Positions 13,050 through 23,422 are shown, counted from the first letter of the stretch. The stretch: 64,000 bases of DNA from Aeromicrobium chenweiae (GCF_003065605.1 NZ_CP026952.1:1922001-1986000); one strand, 5' to 3'. The notes: a model not told the origin generated them from the letters alone. Numbers and translations: made by a program.

Positions 13050-13664
13050 ATGACGACCATCACCGAGCCCCGCATGACGCCCACGGCCGTCCGCATCCTG
13101 CGCACCGCTGCGGACCTGTTCTACGCGAACGGTCTTCGCGCAGTCGGCGTCGAGCGCATCGCGGAGGACGCGGGCACCACGAAGAAGACGATCTACGACC
13201 GCTTCGGCTCCAAGGACGGCCTGATCACGGCGTACCTGCGCGACCGACGCGACCGCTGGCACGCGTTCGTGACGGCGTACGTGGACGAGCGCGCACCCGA
13301 GCCGGGGCGCGAACGCGTGCTGGCGGTGCTCGACGCGCTGGAGGCCTGGATGGCCCAGGGCTCGCGCGGCTGCGGATTCGTCAACGCCTACGCCGAGCTC
13401 GGCGGCACCGACCACCCGGCGCTGCCGATCATCACCGAGGAGAAGCAGTGGACCCGCGACTACTACGTCGAGCTGCTCACCGAGATGGACGTCCCGGAGC
13501 CGGATCGCCGGGGCCGCGAGGTGGCTCTCGTGCACGAGGGCGCGACCGTGCAGCTCACCGCGGGCGGGCAGCCCGACGCGATGACCGACGCCCGCGCACT
13601 GGTGGGACGCATCCTGGACGCCGGTGTCGCAGCTCGTGACGCCACCGGGGTGACCGTAGGCTGA
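13050..13664 (+). CDS. TetR-family repressor, probable regulator of the EamA exporter
   Basis: 204 residues. The N-terminal helix-turn-helix spans about residues 10-57: [23 protein letters not shown], then [16 protein letters not shown]. The C-terminal ligand domain (60-204) includes [14 protein letters not shown], as in TetR proteins of the AcrR-like group. The ATG at 13050 has GGGAGGA eight bases upstream. It lies four bases before dop, so a transcript from here could enter dop, but dop has its own -10. The divergent exporter and the palindrome suggest self-regulation plus control of the exporter. Confidence 0.87.
   Translation: MTTITEPRMTPTAVRILRTAADLFYANGLRAVGVERIAEDAGTTKKTIYDRFGSKDGLITAYLRDRRDRWHAFVTAYVDERAPEPGRERVLAVLDALEAWMAQGSRGCGFVNAYAELGGTDHPALPIITEEKQWTRDYYVELLTEMDVPEPDRRGREVALVHEGATVQLTAGGQPDAMTDARALVGRILDAGVAARDATGVTVG
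13657..13662 (+). promoter_or_regulatory. -10 element of dop
   Basis: TAGGCT, six bases, then the ATG of dop at 13669. It overlaps the last codons of the TetR gene, giving dop a promoter independent of that insertion. Confidence 0.5.
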
Positions 13665-13668
13665 CGTC

Positions 13669-15171
13669 ATGACTGTTCGTCGCGTCCAAGGCAGCGAGGT
13701 CGAGTACGGCATCGCCGTGCAGGGCCAGCCGCACGCCAATCCCATGGTGGCGTCGACGCACGTCGTCAACGCGTACGCCGCGGCGCACGGCCTCACCCGC
13801 CGCGCCCGGTGGGACTTCGAGGAGGAGAGCCCGCTGCGCGATGCGCGCGGCTTCGACCTCAGCCGCGAGGTCGCGGACCCTTCGCAGCTCACCGACGAGG
13901 ACATGGGCCTGGCCAACATCATCCTGACGAACGGCGCGCGGCTCTACGTCGACCACGCCCACCCGGAGTACTCGAGCCCGGAGGTCACGAACCCGCTCGA
14001 CGTCGTGCGGTTCGAGAAGGCCGGCGAGAACGTCATGCGCCTCGGCGCCGAGCTGGCCGGGCAGATCCCCAACAGCGCGCCGATCGTCCTGTACAAGAAC
14101 AACATCGACAACAAGGGCGCCTCGTACGGCTCGCACGAGAACTACCTGATGCGCCGCGACGTTCCGTTCGACCAGATCGTCGAGCACCTGACGCCGTTCT
14201 TCGTCTCACGACAGGTCTTCACCGGTGCGGGGCGGGTCGGCCAGCGCCAGGACGGCAGCGTGCACGCGTTCCAGCTCAGCCAGCGCGCCGACTACTTCGA
14301 GGTCGGGGTCGGTCTCGAGACGACGCTCAAGCGCCCGATCATCAACACCCGCGACGAGCCGCACGCCGACCCGAAGAAGTACCGCCGCCTGCACGTCATC
14401 ATCGGCGACGCGAACTGCTCGGAGACCGCCATCTACCTCAAGCACGGCACCACGTCGCTCGTGCTGGCGATGATCGAGGCCGGCTTCATCACGCGCAGCC
14501 TCGCCCTGGCGGCCCCCGTCACGGCGGTCCACGACATCTCCCACGACCCGACGCTGACGCAGAAGGTCGAGCTGGCGGACGGGCGCACGGTCACGGCGCT
14601 GGAGCTGCAGGGGGAGTACCTGCAGCTCGCGAAGGCGTTCGTCGCCCAGGAGGGCTCCGACGAGCAGACCGACGACGTCCTGCAGCGCTGGGAGAGCGTG
14701 CTGGACCGCCTCGCCCGCGACCCCATGGAGTGCGCGCGTGAGCTCGACTGGGTCGCGAAGCTCGCCCTGCTGGAGCGCTACCGCGAGCGCGACCACCTGG
14801 ACTGGGACCACGCCAAGCTGCATCTCGTGGACCTGCAGTACCACGACATCCGCCTGCACAAGGGGCTCTACCACCAGCTCGTGCAGAACGGCAGGATGGA
14901 CCGGTTGTTCACCGACGACCAGATCGCCGCGTCCGTGGTCGATCCGCCCCGCGACACCCGGGCCTACTTCCGCGGCATGTGCCTGGCCCGGTTCAGCCGG
15001 GACATCGCGGCCGCCTCGTGGGACTCGGTGATCTTCGACCTGCCCGGTCACGACTCGCTGCAGCGGATCCCGACGATGGAGCCGCTGCGCGGGACCGCGG
15101 AGCACGTCGGCCCGCTGTTCGAGACCAGCAGGACCGCAGCAGAGCTGTTCTCCGCGATCACCGGCCGCTGA
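13669..15171 (+). CDS. dop: Pup deamidase/depupylase Dop
   Basis: 500 residues. Dop converts the C-terminal Gln of Pup to Glu and also removes Pup from substrates. It shares a glutamine-synthetase-like fold with PafA. Visible are the N-terminal VEYGIA strand (metal-binding Glu), the family's first-half loop (about 45-80, containing [20 protein letters not shown]), the [16 protein letters not shown] segment with the catalytic Asp, and the [11 protein letters not shown] block. The extended loop region distinguishes it from the shorter PafA at 21078. The 3' end overlaps the convergent ABC ATPase by 14 bases. In M. tuberculosis dop is next to pup; here the siderophore operon separates them. Confidence 0.96.
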   Translation: MTVRRVQGSEVEYGIAVQGQPHANPMVASTHVVNAYAAAHGLTRRARWDFEEESPLRDARGFDLSREVADPSQLTDEDMGLANIILTNGARLYVDHAHPEYSSPEVTNPLDVVRFEKAGENVMRLGAELAGQIPNSAPIVLYKNNIDNKGASYGSHENYLMRRDVPFDQIVEHLTPFFVSRQVFTGAGRVGQRQDGSVHAFQLSQRADYFEVGVGLETTLKRPIINTRDEPHADPKKYRRLHVIIGDANCSETAIYLKHGTTSLVLAMIEAGFITRSLALAAPVTAVHDISHDPTLTQKVELADGRTVTALELQGEYLQLAKAFVAQEGSDEQTDDVLQRWESVLDRLARDPMECARELDWVAKLALLERYRERDHLDWDHAKLHLVDLQYHDIRLHKGLYHQLVQNGRMDRLFTDDQIAASVVDPPRDTRAYFRGMCLARFSRDIAAASWDSVIFDLPGHDSLQRIPTMEPLRGTAEHVGPLFETSRTAAELFSAITGR

Positions 15172-15976
15172 CGCGGGCCGACGTCCGGTGGCGCCCGATC
15201 GGCAGCATCAGCGGTCGCCCGGACACCGGGTCGACGATGACGCTGCACTCGAGGCCGAACACCTCGCGGACGACCTCCTCGGTCAGCACGGCGTGCGGGT
15301 CGCCCACCGCGTGCACGCGTCCGCCGGCCAGTGCGATGAGCCGATCCGCGTACCGGGCGGCGAGGTTGAGGTCGTGCAGCACCATGACGATCGTCGTCCC
15401 GCGGTCCCGGTTGAGGTCCGTCAGCAGGTCCAGCACCTCCACCTGGTGGCTGACGTCCAGGAACGTCGTGGGCTCGTCGAGCAGCAGCACGTCCGTCCGC
15501 TGGGCCAGCGCCATCGCGATCCACACCCGCTGGCGCTGACCGCCTGACAGCTCGTCGACGGACCGGTCGGCGAGGGACACCGTGTCGGTGGCCTCCAGCG
15601 CGGCGGCGACCGCCTCGTCGTCCTCGGCGGACCAGCGCGACAGCAGCCGCTGGTGGGGGTGGCGGCCGCGGCCCACCAGGTCGCTCACCGTGATGCCCTC
15701 GGGCGCGATCGGCGACTGGGGCAGCAGCCCGAGGGTCCGGGCGAGCTCCTTGGCCGGCAGGCGGTGGACCTGCTTGCCGTCCAGGAGCACCTGACCCGTG
15801 CGGGGGGTGAGCAGGCGCGACATCGAGCGCAGCAGCGTCGACTTGCCGCACGCGTTCGCGCCGACGATCGCGGTGACCTGGCCCGTCGGGATCATGAGCG
15901 ACAGGTCCTCGATGACGGTGCGGTCGCGGTAGCCGAGGGTGAGTCCCTCGACGGTGAGCGTGTGGTCCGTGGTCAC
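15158..15976 (-). CDS. Ferric-siderophore ABC transporter, ATPase
   Basis: 272 residues, FepC/FecE-like. Walker [10 protein letters not shown] at 39-47, Q-loop near 86, signature LSGGQ at 143-147, Walker B LLLDEP at 164-169 and a switch histidine in VLHDLN. It powers uptake through the two membrane subunits encoded upstream. Its start overlaps the stop of the previous permease gene by 4 nt, so it is the last gene of a four-gene operon (binding protein, two permeases, ATPase). Confidence 0.93.
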   Translation of the reverse strand: MTTDHTLTVEGLTLGYRDRTVIEDLSLMIPTGQVTAIVGANACGKSTLLRSMSRLLTPRTGQVLLDGKQVHRLPAKELARTLGLLPQSPIAPEGITVSDLVGRGRHPHQRLLSRWSAEDDEAVAAALEATDTVSLADRSVDELSGGQRQRVWIAMALAQRTDVLLLDEPTTFLDVSHQVEVLDLLTDLNRDRGTTIVMVLHDLNLAARYADRLIALAGGRVHAVGDPHAVLTEEVVREVFGLECSVIVDPVSGRPLMLPIGRHRTSARVSGR

Positions 15977-17007
15977 AGTGATCCTCCAGCGCGGTTGGTG
16001 CGGACGATGAGGTAGACGAGGTACGGCGCTCCCAGGACCCCGGTCACGACGCCGACGGGGTAGCGGTGGCCGAAGGCGTACTGGCCACAGAGGTCGGCCA
16101 CCAGCACCAGCAGCGCGCCGACGAGCGCGGCCGGCACGAGCAGCGACCCGCCCGGGCCGACGATGCGCGCGGCGATCGGCCCGGCGAGAAAGGCCACGAA
16201 CGCGATCGGACCGGTCGCCGCGGTCGCGAAGGCGATCAGCCCGACCGCGCTGGCGATCACGACCAGCCGGGTCAGCTCGACCCGCACGCCGAGGGCCGAC
16301 GCGGCGTCGTCACCCAGCTGCAGCATCTGGAGGTCCCGCAGCTGCGACAGCAGGAGGGGGCCCAGCACCAGCAGGGCGGCCAGCGTCGGCAGGACGTCCT
16401 CCCAGCCGGCCCCGTTGAGGCTGCCGGTCAGCCACCGCTGCGCCTCCTGCAGGTCCCACGTGGCCGCGCGGCTCAGGATGTAGGTGGTGAGGCTCTCCAG
16501 CATCGCTGCGACGCCGATCCCGATGAGGATCAAGCGGGTGCCGGCGACCCCGTCGCGGTAGGACAGCACGTAGATCAGCATCGCCACACCGAGTCCGACC
16601 GTGATCGCGAACAACGAGATCGCCGGACCGCTGAGCGACAGCGAGACGATCGCGAAGGCCGCCGCGGCGCTGGCGCCGGCGCTGATGCCGATGATGTCGG
16701 GGCTGGCCAGGGGGTTGCGGAGCAGCGTCTGGAAGGTGACACCCGCGAGCCCGAAGCAGAGCCCGGCGACCAGACCCATCACGGCACGGGGGAGCCGGAG
16801 CCGGCCGACCGTGAAGGACGCACCGGGCACGTCCTGGCCGGTGACGACGGCCCACACGTCCGCCGGCGGATAGAACGTGTGACCGACCATCAGGCTCGCC
16901 GCGAACGCGACGAGAACCAGCACGACCAGGACGGACGTGACCACCCGTCGTCGCGCCGCGCGGCGGACGCGGCTGGTCGCGACGTGCTGCACCGTCTGGC
17001 TGCTCAC
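15973..17007 (-). CDS. Ferric-siderophore ABC transporter, permease (FepG-like)
   Basis: 344 residues with about nine membrane helices of the FecCD family. Typical segments are LRLPRAVMGLVAGLCFGLAG, RNPLASPDIIGISAGA and TGPIAFVAFLAGPIAARIVG; the last carries the coupling Gly residues. It pairs with the permease encoded just upstream to form the channel. Both ends overlap neighbours by four bases. Confidence 0.93.
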   Translation of the reverse strand: MSSQTVQHVATSRVRRAARRRVVTSVLVVLVLVAFAASLMVGHTFYPPADVWAVVTGQDVPGASFTVGRLRLPRAVMGLVAGLCFGLAGVTFQTLLRNPLASPDIIGISAGASAAAAFAIVSLSLSGPAISLFAITVGLGVAMLIYVLSYRDGVAGTRLILIGIGVAAMLESLTTYILSRAATWDLQEAQRWLTGSLNGAGWEDVLPTLAALLVLGPLLLSQLRDLQMLQLGDDAASALGVRVELTRLVVIASAVGLIAFATAATGPIAFVAFLAGPIAARIVGPGGSLLVPAALVGALLVLVADLCGQYAFGHRYPVGVVTGVLGAPYLVYLIVRTNRAGGSL

Positions 17008-18056
17008 AGCTCACGCACCTTCTGCCGGCGGACGATGTGGATGAAGAACGGGGCGCCGATGAGGGCGGTGACGATGCCCACGTCGATCTCGCTGGGCCTG
17101 GCCACGATGCGTCCTGCGACGTCGGCGGCGGTCAGCAGGGCGGCGCCGGCCACCGCGGAGAACGGCACCAGCCAGCGGTGGTCGACCCCGACCAGGAGCC
17201 GGCAGAGGTGGGGGATCACCAGTCCCACGAAGCCGATGGGCCCGGCGACGGCGGTGCTCGCGCCGCACAGCATCACGGCCCCCACGGCCGCTCCTGCCCG
17301 CGTCAGCGCCACCCGCTCGCCCAGCGCGGACGCGACGTCGTCGCCGAGGGCGAGCGTGTTCAGCCCGCGGGAGGTCAGCAGGCAGACGGCGAACCCGATG
17401 AGCAGGAAGGGCACGACCAGCCGGATGGTCTCGAACGATGCACCGCCGACGCCACCGATCTGCCACGAGCGCACGTTGCCCGAGATGTCGCCCCGCGGCA
17501 GCACCAGAGCGGTGATGAACGACGCGAACGCCGCCGAGGTCGCGGTCCCCGCGAGGGCGAGCTTGAGGGGCGTCGCGCCCCCGCGGCCGAGGGAGGCGAC
17601 GGTGTACACGAACACGGCCGCCGCCGCGGCTCCGGCGATCGCCACCCAGACGAAGCTCGACGGCGTGCTCATGCCGAACCACGCGATGCCGATGACGACC
17701 GCGAGCGAGGCGCCCATGTTGACGCCGAGGATCTCCGGGTCCGCGAGCGGGTTGCGGGTCACCCCCTGCAGCACGGCGCCCGCGGCGCCCAGGGCTGCAC
17801 CCACCACGACGGCCAGCAGGGTCCGGGGGATGCGCTTGGTGACGGCGGCCTCGCCGAGCGTGTCGCTGGCGCCTCCGAGGCCGGCCACGATGTCGGACCA
17901 GCCCACGGGTCGTGAGCCGACTGCCACGGAGAGCAGGACGAGCGCGGCCAGGACGACGAGCGCCAGCAGCATCCAGACGACACGCAGCTGCCTCGGGCGT
18001 CGCACGACGGCGACGCCCGAGGCATGGACCTGATCGATCCGCTGGTCCGCGCTCAC
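17004..18056 (-). CDS. Ferric-siderophore ABC transporter, permease (FepD-like)
   Basis: 350 residues, FecCD family: RIPRTLLAVVVGAALGAAGAVLQ, RNPLADPEILGVNMGAS and AGPIGFVGLVIPHLCRLLVG are characteristic. The GTG start at 18056 overlaps the TGA of the binding-protein gene (GTGA), which decides the start; longer in-frame extensions would run through that gene. A 25-residue polar N-terminus precedes the first helix. Confidence 0.93.
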   Translation of the reverse strand: MSADQRIDQVHASGVAVVRRPRQLRVVWMLLALVVLAALVLLSVAVGSRPVGWSDIVAGLGGASDTLGEAAVTKRIPRTLLAVVVGAALGAAGAVLQGVTRNPLADPEILGVNMGASLAVVIGIAWFGMSTPSSFVWVAIAGAAAAAVFVYTVASLGRGGATPLKLALAGTATSAAFASFITALVLPRGDISGNVRSWQIGGVGGASFETIRLVVPFLLIGFAVCLLTSRGLNTLALGDDVASALGERVALTRAGAAVGAVMLCGASTAVAGPIGFVGLVIPHLCRLLVGVDHRWLVPFSAVAGAALLTAADVAGRIVARPSEIDVGIVTALIGAPFFIHIVRRQKVREL

Positions 18057-19081
18057 GCGCCGGCTGCGGCCTTGGCCATCATGGACACGTAGTCCTCGAG
18101 GACGTACGAGATCGACAGCGGCGTCGGGTTCGCGGCGGTGCCCAGCGGCGTGTTGGGCAGCAGGACGATCGCGTCGTTCTTGACCGCGGGCATCTTGGAC
18201 AGCAGCGGGTCGGCCTTGAGCGCCTTGACGAGCTTGTCGTCGCCGTAGGTCACGATGATGTCGACGTCGTCGAGCGCGTCGACCTGCTCGGCGCTCTGCG
18301 TCATCGAGAACTGGTCCGTCGCGCTGGAGGCCTTCTCGATGCTCGCGGGCGTCTTCAGGCCGAGGTCGGCGAAGAACTTCGCCCGCGTGTCGTGCGTCGT
18401 GTAGAAGCTGACCTCGCTCAGGTCCGTGGTGTCGACGTGGGTCAGGAACATCGCCGACTTCTCGGAGAGCTCGGGGGCCTCGGCCACGGTCTTCTTGATC
18501 TCCGCGTCGAGGTCCGCGACCAGCTTCTCGCCCTCGTCGGCCATGCCCATGGCCGTGCTGTTGAGCTCGATCATCTCGCGCCAGTCGGTGGCCCAGGGCT
18601 GGTCCGGGTAGGCGACGACGGGAGCGATCTCGCTGAGGGTCTTGTAGTCCTCCTTGGTCAGGCCGGAGTACGAGGCGAGGATGACGTCCGGGGCGGTGTC
18701 CGCGACCGCCTCGAAGTCGATGCCGTCGGTCTCGTCGAACAGGACGGGCTTCTTGCCGCCGAGCTCCTTCAGCCGGTCGTCCACCCACGGCAGCAGTCCG
18801 TCGCCGTCGTCGTCGCCGAAGTTCGCCGCGGCCATGCCGACGGGCACGACGCCGAGAGCCAGGGGGACCTCGTGATTGGCCCAGTTGACGGTCGCGACGC
18901 GCTTGGGGGCCTCCTTGATGGTCGCCGTGCCCAGCGCGTGCTTGATCTCGACGGGGTATTGGGTGCCGGAGCCACCGGAGCCGCTGGTGTCGCTCGTGGC
19001 GGAGTCGTCCGAGGTGCTGCCGCAGCCGGCGAGGAGGAGTGAGGCTGCAGCTACGCAGGCAAGAAGGCGCGATCGACGCAC
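18053..19081 (-). CDS. Ferric-siderophore-binding lipoprotein
   Basis: 342 residues. The signal peptide has a lipobox (LLLAGC, Cys20), so the protein is anchored to the outer face of the membrane. A Ser/Gly/Thr linker (21-42) precedes a periplasmic-binding-protein type III fold; PKRVATVNWANHEVPLALGVVPVG and PDVILASYSGL are typical of FepB/FhuD-like proteins. It has a clear ribosome site (AAAGGA) before ATG 19081. The iron box lies 78-96 bases upstream of the start, so the operon should be repressed when iron is plentiful. The siderophore is not predictable, and no biosynthesis genes are in the window. Confidence 0.93.
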   Translation of the reverse strand: MRRSRLLACVAAASLLLAGCGSTSDDSATSDTSGSGGSGTQYPVEIKHALGTATIKEAPKRVATVNWANHEVPLALGVVPVGMAAANFGDDDGDGLLPWVDDRLKELGGKKPVLFDETDGIDFEAVADTAPDVILASYSGLTKEDYKTLSEIAPVVAYPDQPWATDWREMIELNSTAMGMADEGEKLVADLDAEIKKTVAEAPELSEKSAMFLTHVDTTDLSEVSFYTTHDTRAKFFADLGLKTPASIEKASSATDQFSMTQSAEQVDALDDVDIIVTYGDDKLVKALKADPLLSKMPAVKNDAIVLLPNTPLGTAANPTPLSISYVLEDYVSMMAKAAAGA

Positions 19082-19158
19082 GGGAGTTCCTTTCGGTGGC
19101 GACGCGCCAGGAGGCGCGTGGGACCAGGTGGTGGTCGCCGAGGCGACCGGATTGCAGG

Positions 19159-19177
19159 TGAGCCTAGCCTTACCTAA
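19159..19177 (-). promoter_or_regulatory. DtxR/IdeR iron box
   Basis: The minus-strand 19-mer TTAGGTAAGGCTAGGCTCA matches the published DtxR/IdeR consensus TTAGGTTAGGCTAACCTAA at 15 of 19 positions by my count; the left half is nearly perfect. It lies upstream of the siderophore importer and downstream-facing toward pup on the other side. Confidence 0.82.
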
Positions 19178-19241
19178 TCCCGTCGTGCATCGGGGTCGGC
19201 TCGACTCGTGGTTGTCCGGCGCGCGGAGTGGATTCGGGGGC

Positions 19242-19247
19242 TAGTGT
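19242..19247 (+). promoter_or_regulatory. -10 element of pup
   Basis: TAGTGT followed by six bases and the ATG of pup, compatible with a leaderless pup-prcB transcript. Confidence 0.45.
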
Positions 19248-19253
19248 TGTGTC

Positions 19254-19448
19254 ATGTCAGAGCAGCAGCACAAGAACACGCGCAAGTCCGCCGAGGCGGA
19301 GGACCAGGTCGACGCGACCGAGGTCGACGCCGACGCGAAGGCCAAGCTCGATGACGACGTCGACTCGATCCTCGACGAGATCGACGACGTGCTCGAGGAG
19401 AACGCGGAGGAGTTCGTCCGCAGCTTCGTGCAGAAGGGCGGTCAGTGA
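19254..19448 (+). CDS. pup: Prokaryotic ubiquitin-like protein Pup
   Basis: 64 residues, acidic, mostly disordered with a helical half (about 22-52: [19 protein letters not shown]). It ends in GGQ; the final Gln is deamidated by Dop before PafA joins it to lysines of target proteins. The central helix is what Arc's coiled coil binds. Its stop overlaps the prcB start, coupling tag and protease. Confidence 0.98.
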   Translation: MSEQQHKNTRKSAEAEDQVDATEVDADAKAKLDDDVDSILDEIDDVLEENAEEFVRSFVQKGGQ

Positions 19449-20269
19449 TGCTGCCTGAGGGCACCCGTCTGACCGGATCGTCCTCGTTCGCCGACTACCT
19501 CGCCAGCAACGCTCCCGAGCTCATGCCGGGTGCTGCCGCGCGCAGCCACGGCGCCCACACCGAGCTGGCGCCCCACGCCACGACCATCGTGGCGGCGACC
19601 TTCGACGGTGGCGTCGTGATGGCCGGCGACCGGCGCGCGACGATGGGCAACGTCATCGCCCAGCGTGACATCGAGAAGGTCTTCCCGGCTGACGAGTACT
19701 CCTGCATCGGCATCGCGGGCAGCGCAGGACTCGCGATCGAGATGGTGCGCCTGTTCCAGGTCGAGCTCGAGCACTACGAGAAGATCGAGGGCACGGTCCT
19801 GTCGGCCGACGGCAAGGCCAACCGGCTCGCGGCCCTGATCCGGGGCAACCTCGGGCTCGCGATGCAGGGCCTGGCGGTCGTGCCGCTGTTCGCCGGCTAC
19901 GACCTCGAGGCGCGGCGTGGGCGCATCTTCTCCTACGACGTGACCGGCGGACGCTACGAGGAGCACAGCGGCTTCCACTCGGTCGGTTCCGGCTCGGTGT
20001 TCGCCCGCGGCTCGTTGAAGAAGCTCTACAGCCGCGAGCTCACCGAGGGCGACTGCGTGACGGCCGCGATCCAGGCGCTCTATGACGCCGCGGACGACGA
20101 CTCCGCCACGGGCGGCCCCGACCTGACGCGACGGATCTTCCCGGTCGTGTCCGTCGTGACGGCCGACGGCTACCGTCGCCTGGCCGACGACGAGGTCGGT
20201 GCGATCGCCGACGACGTCATCGGTGGACGTCTCGAACGCCCCGACGGCCCCGCCGCACCGCTGAGCTGA
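19445..20269 (+). CDS. prcB: 20S proteasome beta subunit
   Basis: 274 residues including a 45-residue propeptide. Self-cleavage before Thr46 ([10 protein letters not shown]) exposes the catalytic N-terminal threonine. Asp and Lys partners are expected in the [12 protein letters not shown] and DIEKVF segments (residues about 53-80). It forms the inner rings of the core particle. The GTG at 19445 overlaps the pup stop (GTGA); the ATG at 19448 is an equally good start, and an AAGGG ribosome site serves both. Confidence 0.97.
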   Translation: MMLPEGTRLTGSSSFADYLASNAPELMPGAAARSHGAHTELAPHATTIVAATFDGGVVMAGDRRATMGNVIAQRDIEKVFPADEYSCIGIAGSAGLAIEMVRLFQVELEHYEKIEGTVLSADGKANRLAALIRGNLGLAMQGLAVVPLFAGYDLEARRGRIFSYDVTGGRYEEHSGFHSVGSGSVFARGSLKKLYSRELTEGDCVTAAIQALYDAADDDSATGGPDLTRRIFPVVSVVTADGYRRLADDEVGAIADDVIGGRLERPDGPAAPLS

Positions 20270-20297
20270 CCCGACGTAGATCCAGGAGAGGAACCCG

Positions 20298-21011
20298 ATG
20301 ACGCAACAGTTCTACGTCTCGCCCGAGCAGCTCATGAAGGACCGGGCGGACTTCGCCCGCAAGGGCATCAGCCGCGGACGCAGCGTGGTGGTCGTGCACT
20401 TCGCCGACGGCATCATCTTCGTCGCGGAGAACCCCTCGCAGGCGCTGCACAAGGTCAGCGAGATCTACGACCGCATCGGGTTCGCCGCGGTCGGTCGCTA
20501 CAACGAGTTCGAGAACCTGCGCATCGCGGGCGTCCGCCTCGCGGACCTGCGCGGCTACTCGTACGACCGGCGCGACGTGACGGGGCGCAGCCTCGCCAAC
20601 GCGTACGCGCAGACGCTCGGCACCATCTTCTCCGCCGGCGGCGAGAAGCCGTACGAGGTCGAGATCTTCGTCGGCGAGCTCGGCGACGACGCGTCGTCCG
20701 ACCAGGTCTACCGCCTCATGTACGACGGCTCCGTGGCCGACGTGCAGGGCTTCGGCGTGATGGGCGGGCAGAGCGAGCAGGTCGAGGCGTACCTGGGCGA
20801 GCATTACACGCCCAACCTGGACCTGTCGTCGGCGATCAAGGTCGCCGTGACCGCGCTGGGCCAGGACACCACCCCCGCACGCACGGTCGAGGCGTCCGCC
20901 CTTGAGATCGGCGTGCTCACCCGGGCACGCCCTCAGCCTCGCAAGTTCAAGCGGCTGAGCGACGCCGACGTCGTGTCCGCCCTGGGCGAGCCGGGTGGGG
21001 AGACGCCATGA
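20298..21011 (+). CDS. prcA: 20S proteasome alpha subunit
   Basis: 237 residues. The N-terminal [23 protein letters not shown] helix forms the gate and outer ring, followed by the alpha/beta proteasome fold ([19 protein letters not shown]). No catalytic threonine is exposed. The Arc C-terminal GQYL tail docks between alpha subunits. The ribosome site GGAGAGGAA lies upstream of ATG 20298, and the gene follows prcB by 28 bases, as in other actinobacteria. Confidence 0.97.
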   Translation: MTQQFYVSPEQLMKDRADFARKGISRGRSVVVVHFADGIIFVAENPSQALHKVSEIYDRIGFAAVGRYNEFENLRIAGVRLADLRGYSYDRRDVTGRSLANAYAQTLGTIFSAGGEKPYEVEIFVGELGDDASSDQVYRLMYDGSVADVQGFGVMGGQSEQVEAYLGEHYTPNLDLSSAIKVAVTALGQDTTPARTVEASALEIGVLTRARPQPRKFKRLSDADVVSALGEPGGETP

Positions 21012-21064
21012 CACGCGGAGGCTCGACGAGCCCGCTTCATCCCGCGCAGCCCTGCGTGCCGGAC

Positions 21065-21070
21065 TAGGCT
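21065..21070 (+). promoter_or_regulatory. -10 element of pafA
   Basis: TAGGCT, seven bases, then the ATG of pafA at 21078. It suggests pafA has its own leaderless promoter rather than depending on prcA read-through. Confidence 0.5.
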
Positions 21071-21077
21071 GGACGAC

Positions 21078-22439
21078 ATGGACCGGCGCATCTTCGGTAT
21101 CGAGAACGAGTACGGCGTCACGTGCTCGTTCAAGGGTCAGCGCCGCCTGTCGCCGGACGAGGTCGCCCGCTACCTGTTCCGGCGGGTCGTCTCCTGGGGA
21201 CGCAGCAGCAACGTGTTCCTGCGCAACGGCGCCCGACTCTATCTCGACGTCGGCAGCCACCCCGAGTACGCGACGCCTGAGTGCGACGACCTCGTCGACC
21301 TGGTGACGCACGACCGGGCGGGGGAGCGGATCCTCGAGGGCCTGATGATCGACGCGCAGAAGCGGCTGGCCGACGACGGCGTCGAGGGCGACATCTACCT
21401 GTTCAAGAACAACACCGACTCCGCGGGCAACTCCTACGGCTGCCACGAGAACTACCTCGTCAGCCGGGCCGGTGAGTTCAGCAAGCTGGCCGACGTGCTC
21501 ATCCCGTTCCTGGTCTCCCGGCAGATCATCACGGGCGCCGGCAAGATCCAGCAGACGCCGCGCGGCACGATCTTCTCGGTCAGCCAGCGCGCCGAGCACA
21601 TCTGGGAGGGCGTCTCCAGCGCCACGACCCGCTCGCGCCCGATCATCAACACCCGCGACGAGCCGCACGCGGACGCCGAGCGCTTCCGCCGCCTGCACGT
21701 GATCGTCGGCGACTCCAACATGAGCGAGACGACGACCCTGCTCAAGTTCGCGACCACCGACCTGGTGCTGCGGATGATCGAGGCCGGCGTGACGATGCGC
21801 GACATGACGCTGGACAACCCGATCCGCGCGATCCGTGAGATCGCCCACGACATGACGGGGCGCCGCAAGGTGCAGCTGGCCAACGGCCGGGAGCTGTCCG
21901 CCCTGGAGATCCAGGCCGAGTACTTCGGCAAGGCTGCCGAGTTCGTCGACAAGAACGGGCTCCACACCCCCACCATCACGCGCGCCCTCGACCTGTGGGA
22001 GCGGACGCTCAAGGCGGTGGAGTCCGAGGACCTGTCGCTGGTGGAGCGCGAGATCGACTGGGTCATCAAGTACAAGCTGCTCGACCGGTACCGCGCGACC
22101 CACAACATGGGGTGGAGCGACCCGCGCATCGCCCAGCTCGACCTGGCGTACCACGACATCCGTCGCGACCGCGGCATCTTCTACCTGCTGGAGAAGAAGG
22201 GCGCCGTCGCCCGCGTCACCAACGACCTGGACGTGTTCACCGCCAAGAACGTGCCCCCGCAGACGACCCGCGCGCGGCTGCGCGGCGACTTCATCAAGCG
22301 GGCCCAGGAACGGCGCCGCGACTTCACCGTCGACTGGGTGCACCTCAAGCTCAACGACCAGGCGCAACGCACGGTGCTGTGCAAGGACCCGTTCCGCTCC
22401 CAGGACGAGCGCGTGCAGAGGCTGATCGACGGGATGTGA
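21078..22439 (+). CDS. pafA: Pup--protein ligase PafA
   Basis: 453 residues. PafA phosphorylates the C-terminal Glu of Pup with ATP and links it to a substrate lysine. The [13 protein letters not shown] start (metal-binding Glu9), [19 protein letters not shown] (catalytic Asp), the [13 protein letters not shown] segment and the C-terminal Pup-groove region are intact. It lacks the long first-half loop found in Dop at 13669, which separates the two paralogues. Confidence 0.97.
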   Translation: MDRRIFGIENEYGVTCSFKGQRRLSPDEVARYLFRRVVSWGRSSNVFLRNGARLYLDVGSHPEYATPECDDLVDLVTHDRAGERILEGLMIDAQKRLADDGVEGDIYLFKNNTDSAGNSYGCHENYLVSRAGEFSKLADVLIPFLVSRQIITGAGKIQQTPRGTIFSVSQRAEHIWEGVSSATTRSRPIINTRDEPHADAERFRRLHVIVGDSNMSETTTLLKFATTDLVLRMIEAGVTMRDMTLDNPIRAIREIAHDMTGRRKVQLANGRELSALEIQAEYFGKAAEFVDKNGLHTPTITRALDLWERTLKAVESEDLSLVEREIDWVIKYKLLDRYRATHNMGWSDPRIAQLDLAYHDIRRDRGIFYLLEKKGAVARVTNDLDVFTAKNVPPQTTRARLRGDFIKRAQERRRDFTVDWVHLKLNDQAQRTVLCKDPFRSQDERVQRLIDGM

Positions 22440-22507
22440 CTGCGGCTGCTTTGTGCGCGGTCGTTACGATTACCCACGATCTGTTCCCCTCATCGAAGGT
22501 CGTTTCC

Positions 22508-23410
22508 GTGCGCCGCATTCTCTTGGCTTCCATTGCCGCAACCCTCGTCCTCGCAGGGTGCGGCGGCAGTGACGGCAAGGACGGCGCGGGCCTCTCGGCC
22601 ATCAAGGTGACCGGTGGCAAGACTCCCAAGGTCACCTTCGACAAGGGCTTCGAGGTCTCCAAGACCGAGAGCAAGGTCCTCAAGGAGGGCGGCGGCGACG
22701 AGGTCAAGGAGGGCGACTCGATCAAGCTCGACTACGTCGGGGTCAACGGCACGACGGCCAAGTTGTTCGACAGCACGTACGCCGCGAGCCCCCAGACGGT
22801 CGCCCTGTCCAACGACACGATCCTCGCCGGCTTCGTCAAGGGCCTCGAGGGACGCAAGGTGGGCAGCCGCGTGCTGGTCGCGATCCCGCCGACGGACGGC
22901 TTCGGTGACAACGGTCAGCCGAGCTTCGAGATCGACAAGGCCGACACGATGGTCCTGGTCTTCGACATCCGCTCCAAGGTCCCGACCGAGGTGACCGGCG
23001 ACGCCAAGGCGCTGCCGTCGTCGCTGCCCAAGCTGAAGCTCGACGGCGACAAGCACCCGTCCGGCTTCACGTCCACCGGCAAGACCGAGAAGAAGCAGGC
23101 CAAGGCCAGCGCGCACACCGTGATCACGGGCGAGGGCCCGAAGGTCAAGGCCGACCAGACCGTCACGGTCCAGTACGTCGGCCAGGTCTACCCCGACGGC
23201 AAGGTGTTCGACACCAGCTGGACCAAGGGCGTGCCGTTCACGCAGTCGCTCAGCGGGCTCATCAAGTGCTGGCAGACCGAGCTGACCGGCCAGACCGTCG
23301 GCAGCCGCGTGGTCCTGGTCTGCCCGCCCGACACCGCCTACGCCGGCACCGAGAGCGAGCTCAAGGACGACACCCTGATCTTCGCGATCGACTTGCTCGA
23401 CGCTTCCTGA
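22508..23410 (+). CDS. Lipoprotein with two FKBP-type prolyl isomerase domains
   Basis: 300 residues. The signal peptide carries a lipobox, LVLAGC with Cys18. Two FKBP domains follow, at about 62-160 and 195-300; both keep the KLDYVG/VQYVG, FDS/FDT and VGSRVLV strands of the fold. They accelerate cis-trans proline isomerisation outside the membrane. The GTG at 22508 is chosen because it begins the signal peptide and has GAAGG about nine bases upstream. The same kind of gene sits between pafA and pafBC in related actinobacteria. Confidence 0.9.
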   Translation: MRRILLASIAATLVLAGCGGSDGKDGAGLSAIKVTGGKTPKVTFDKGFEVSKTESKVLKEGGGDEVKEGDSIKLDYVGVNGTTAKLFDSTYAASPQTVALSNDTILAGFVKGLEGRKVGSRVLVAIPPTDGFGDNGQPSFEIDKADTMVLVFDIRSKVPTEVTGDAKALPSSLPKLKLDGDKHPSGFTSTGKTEKKQAKASAHTVITGEGPKVKADQTVTVQYVGQVYPDGKVFDTSWTKGVPFTQSLSGLIKCWQTELTGQTVGSRVVLVCPPDTAYAGTESELKDDTLIFAIDLLDAS

Positions 23411-23422
23411 CATCCTCCTGTC

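Noticed and set aside
15158..15171. Frameshift or misassembly at the dop/ABC ATPase junction
   Set aside because: The 14-base overlap of two convergent, intact reading frames is normal; both C-termini look complete.
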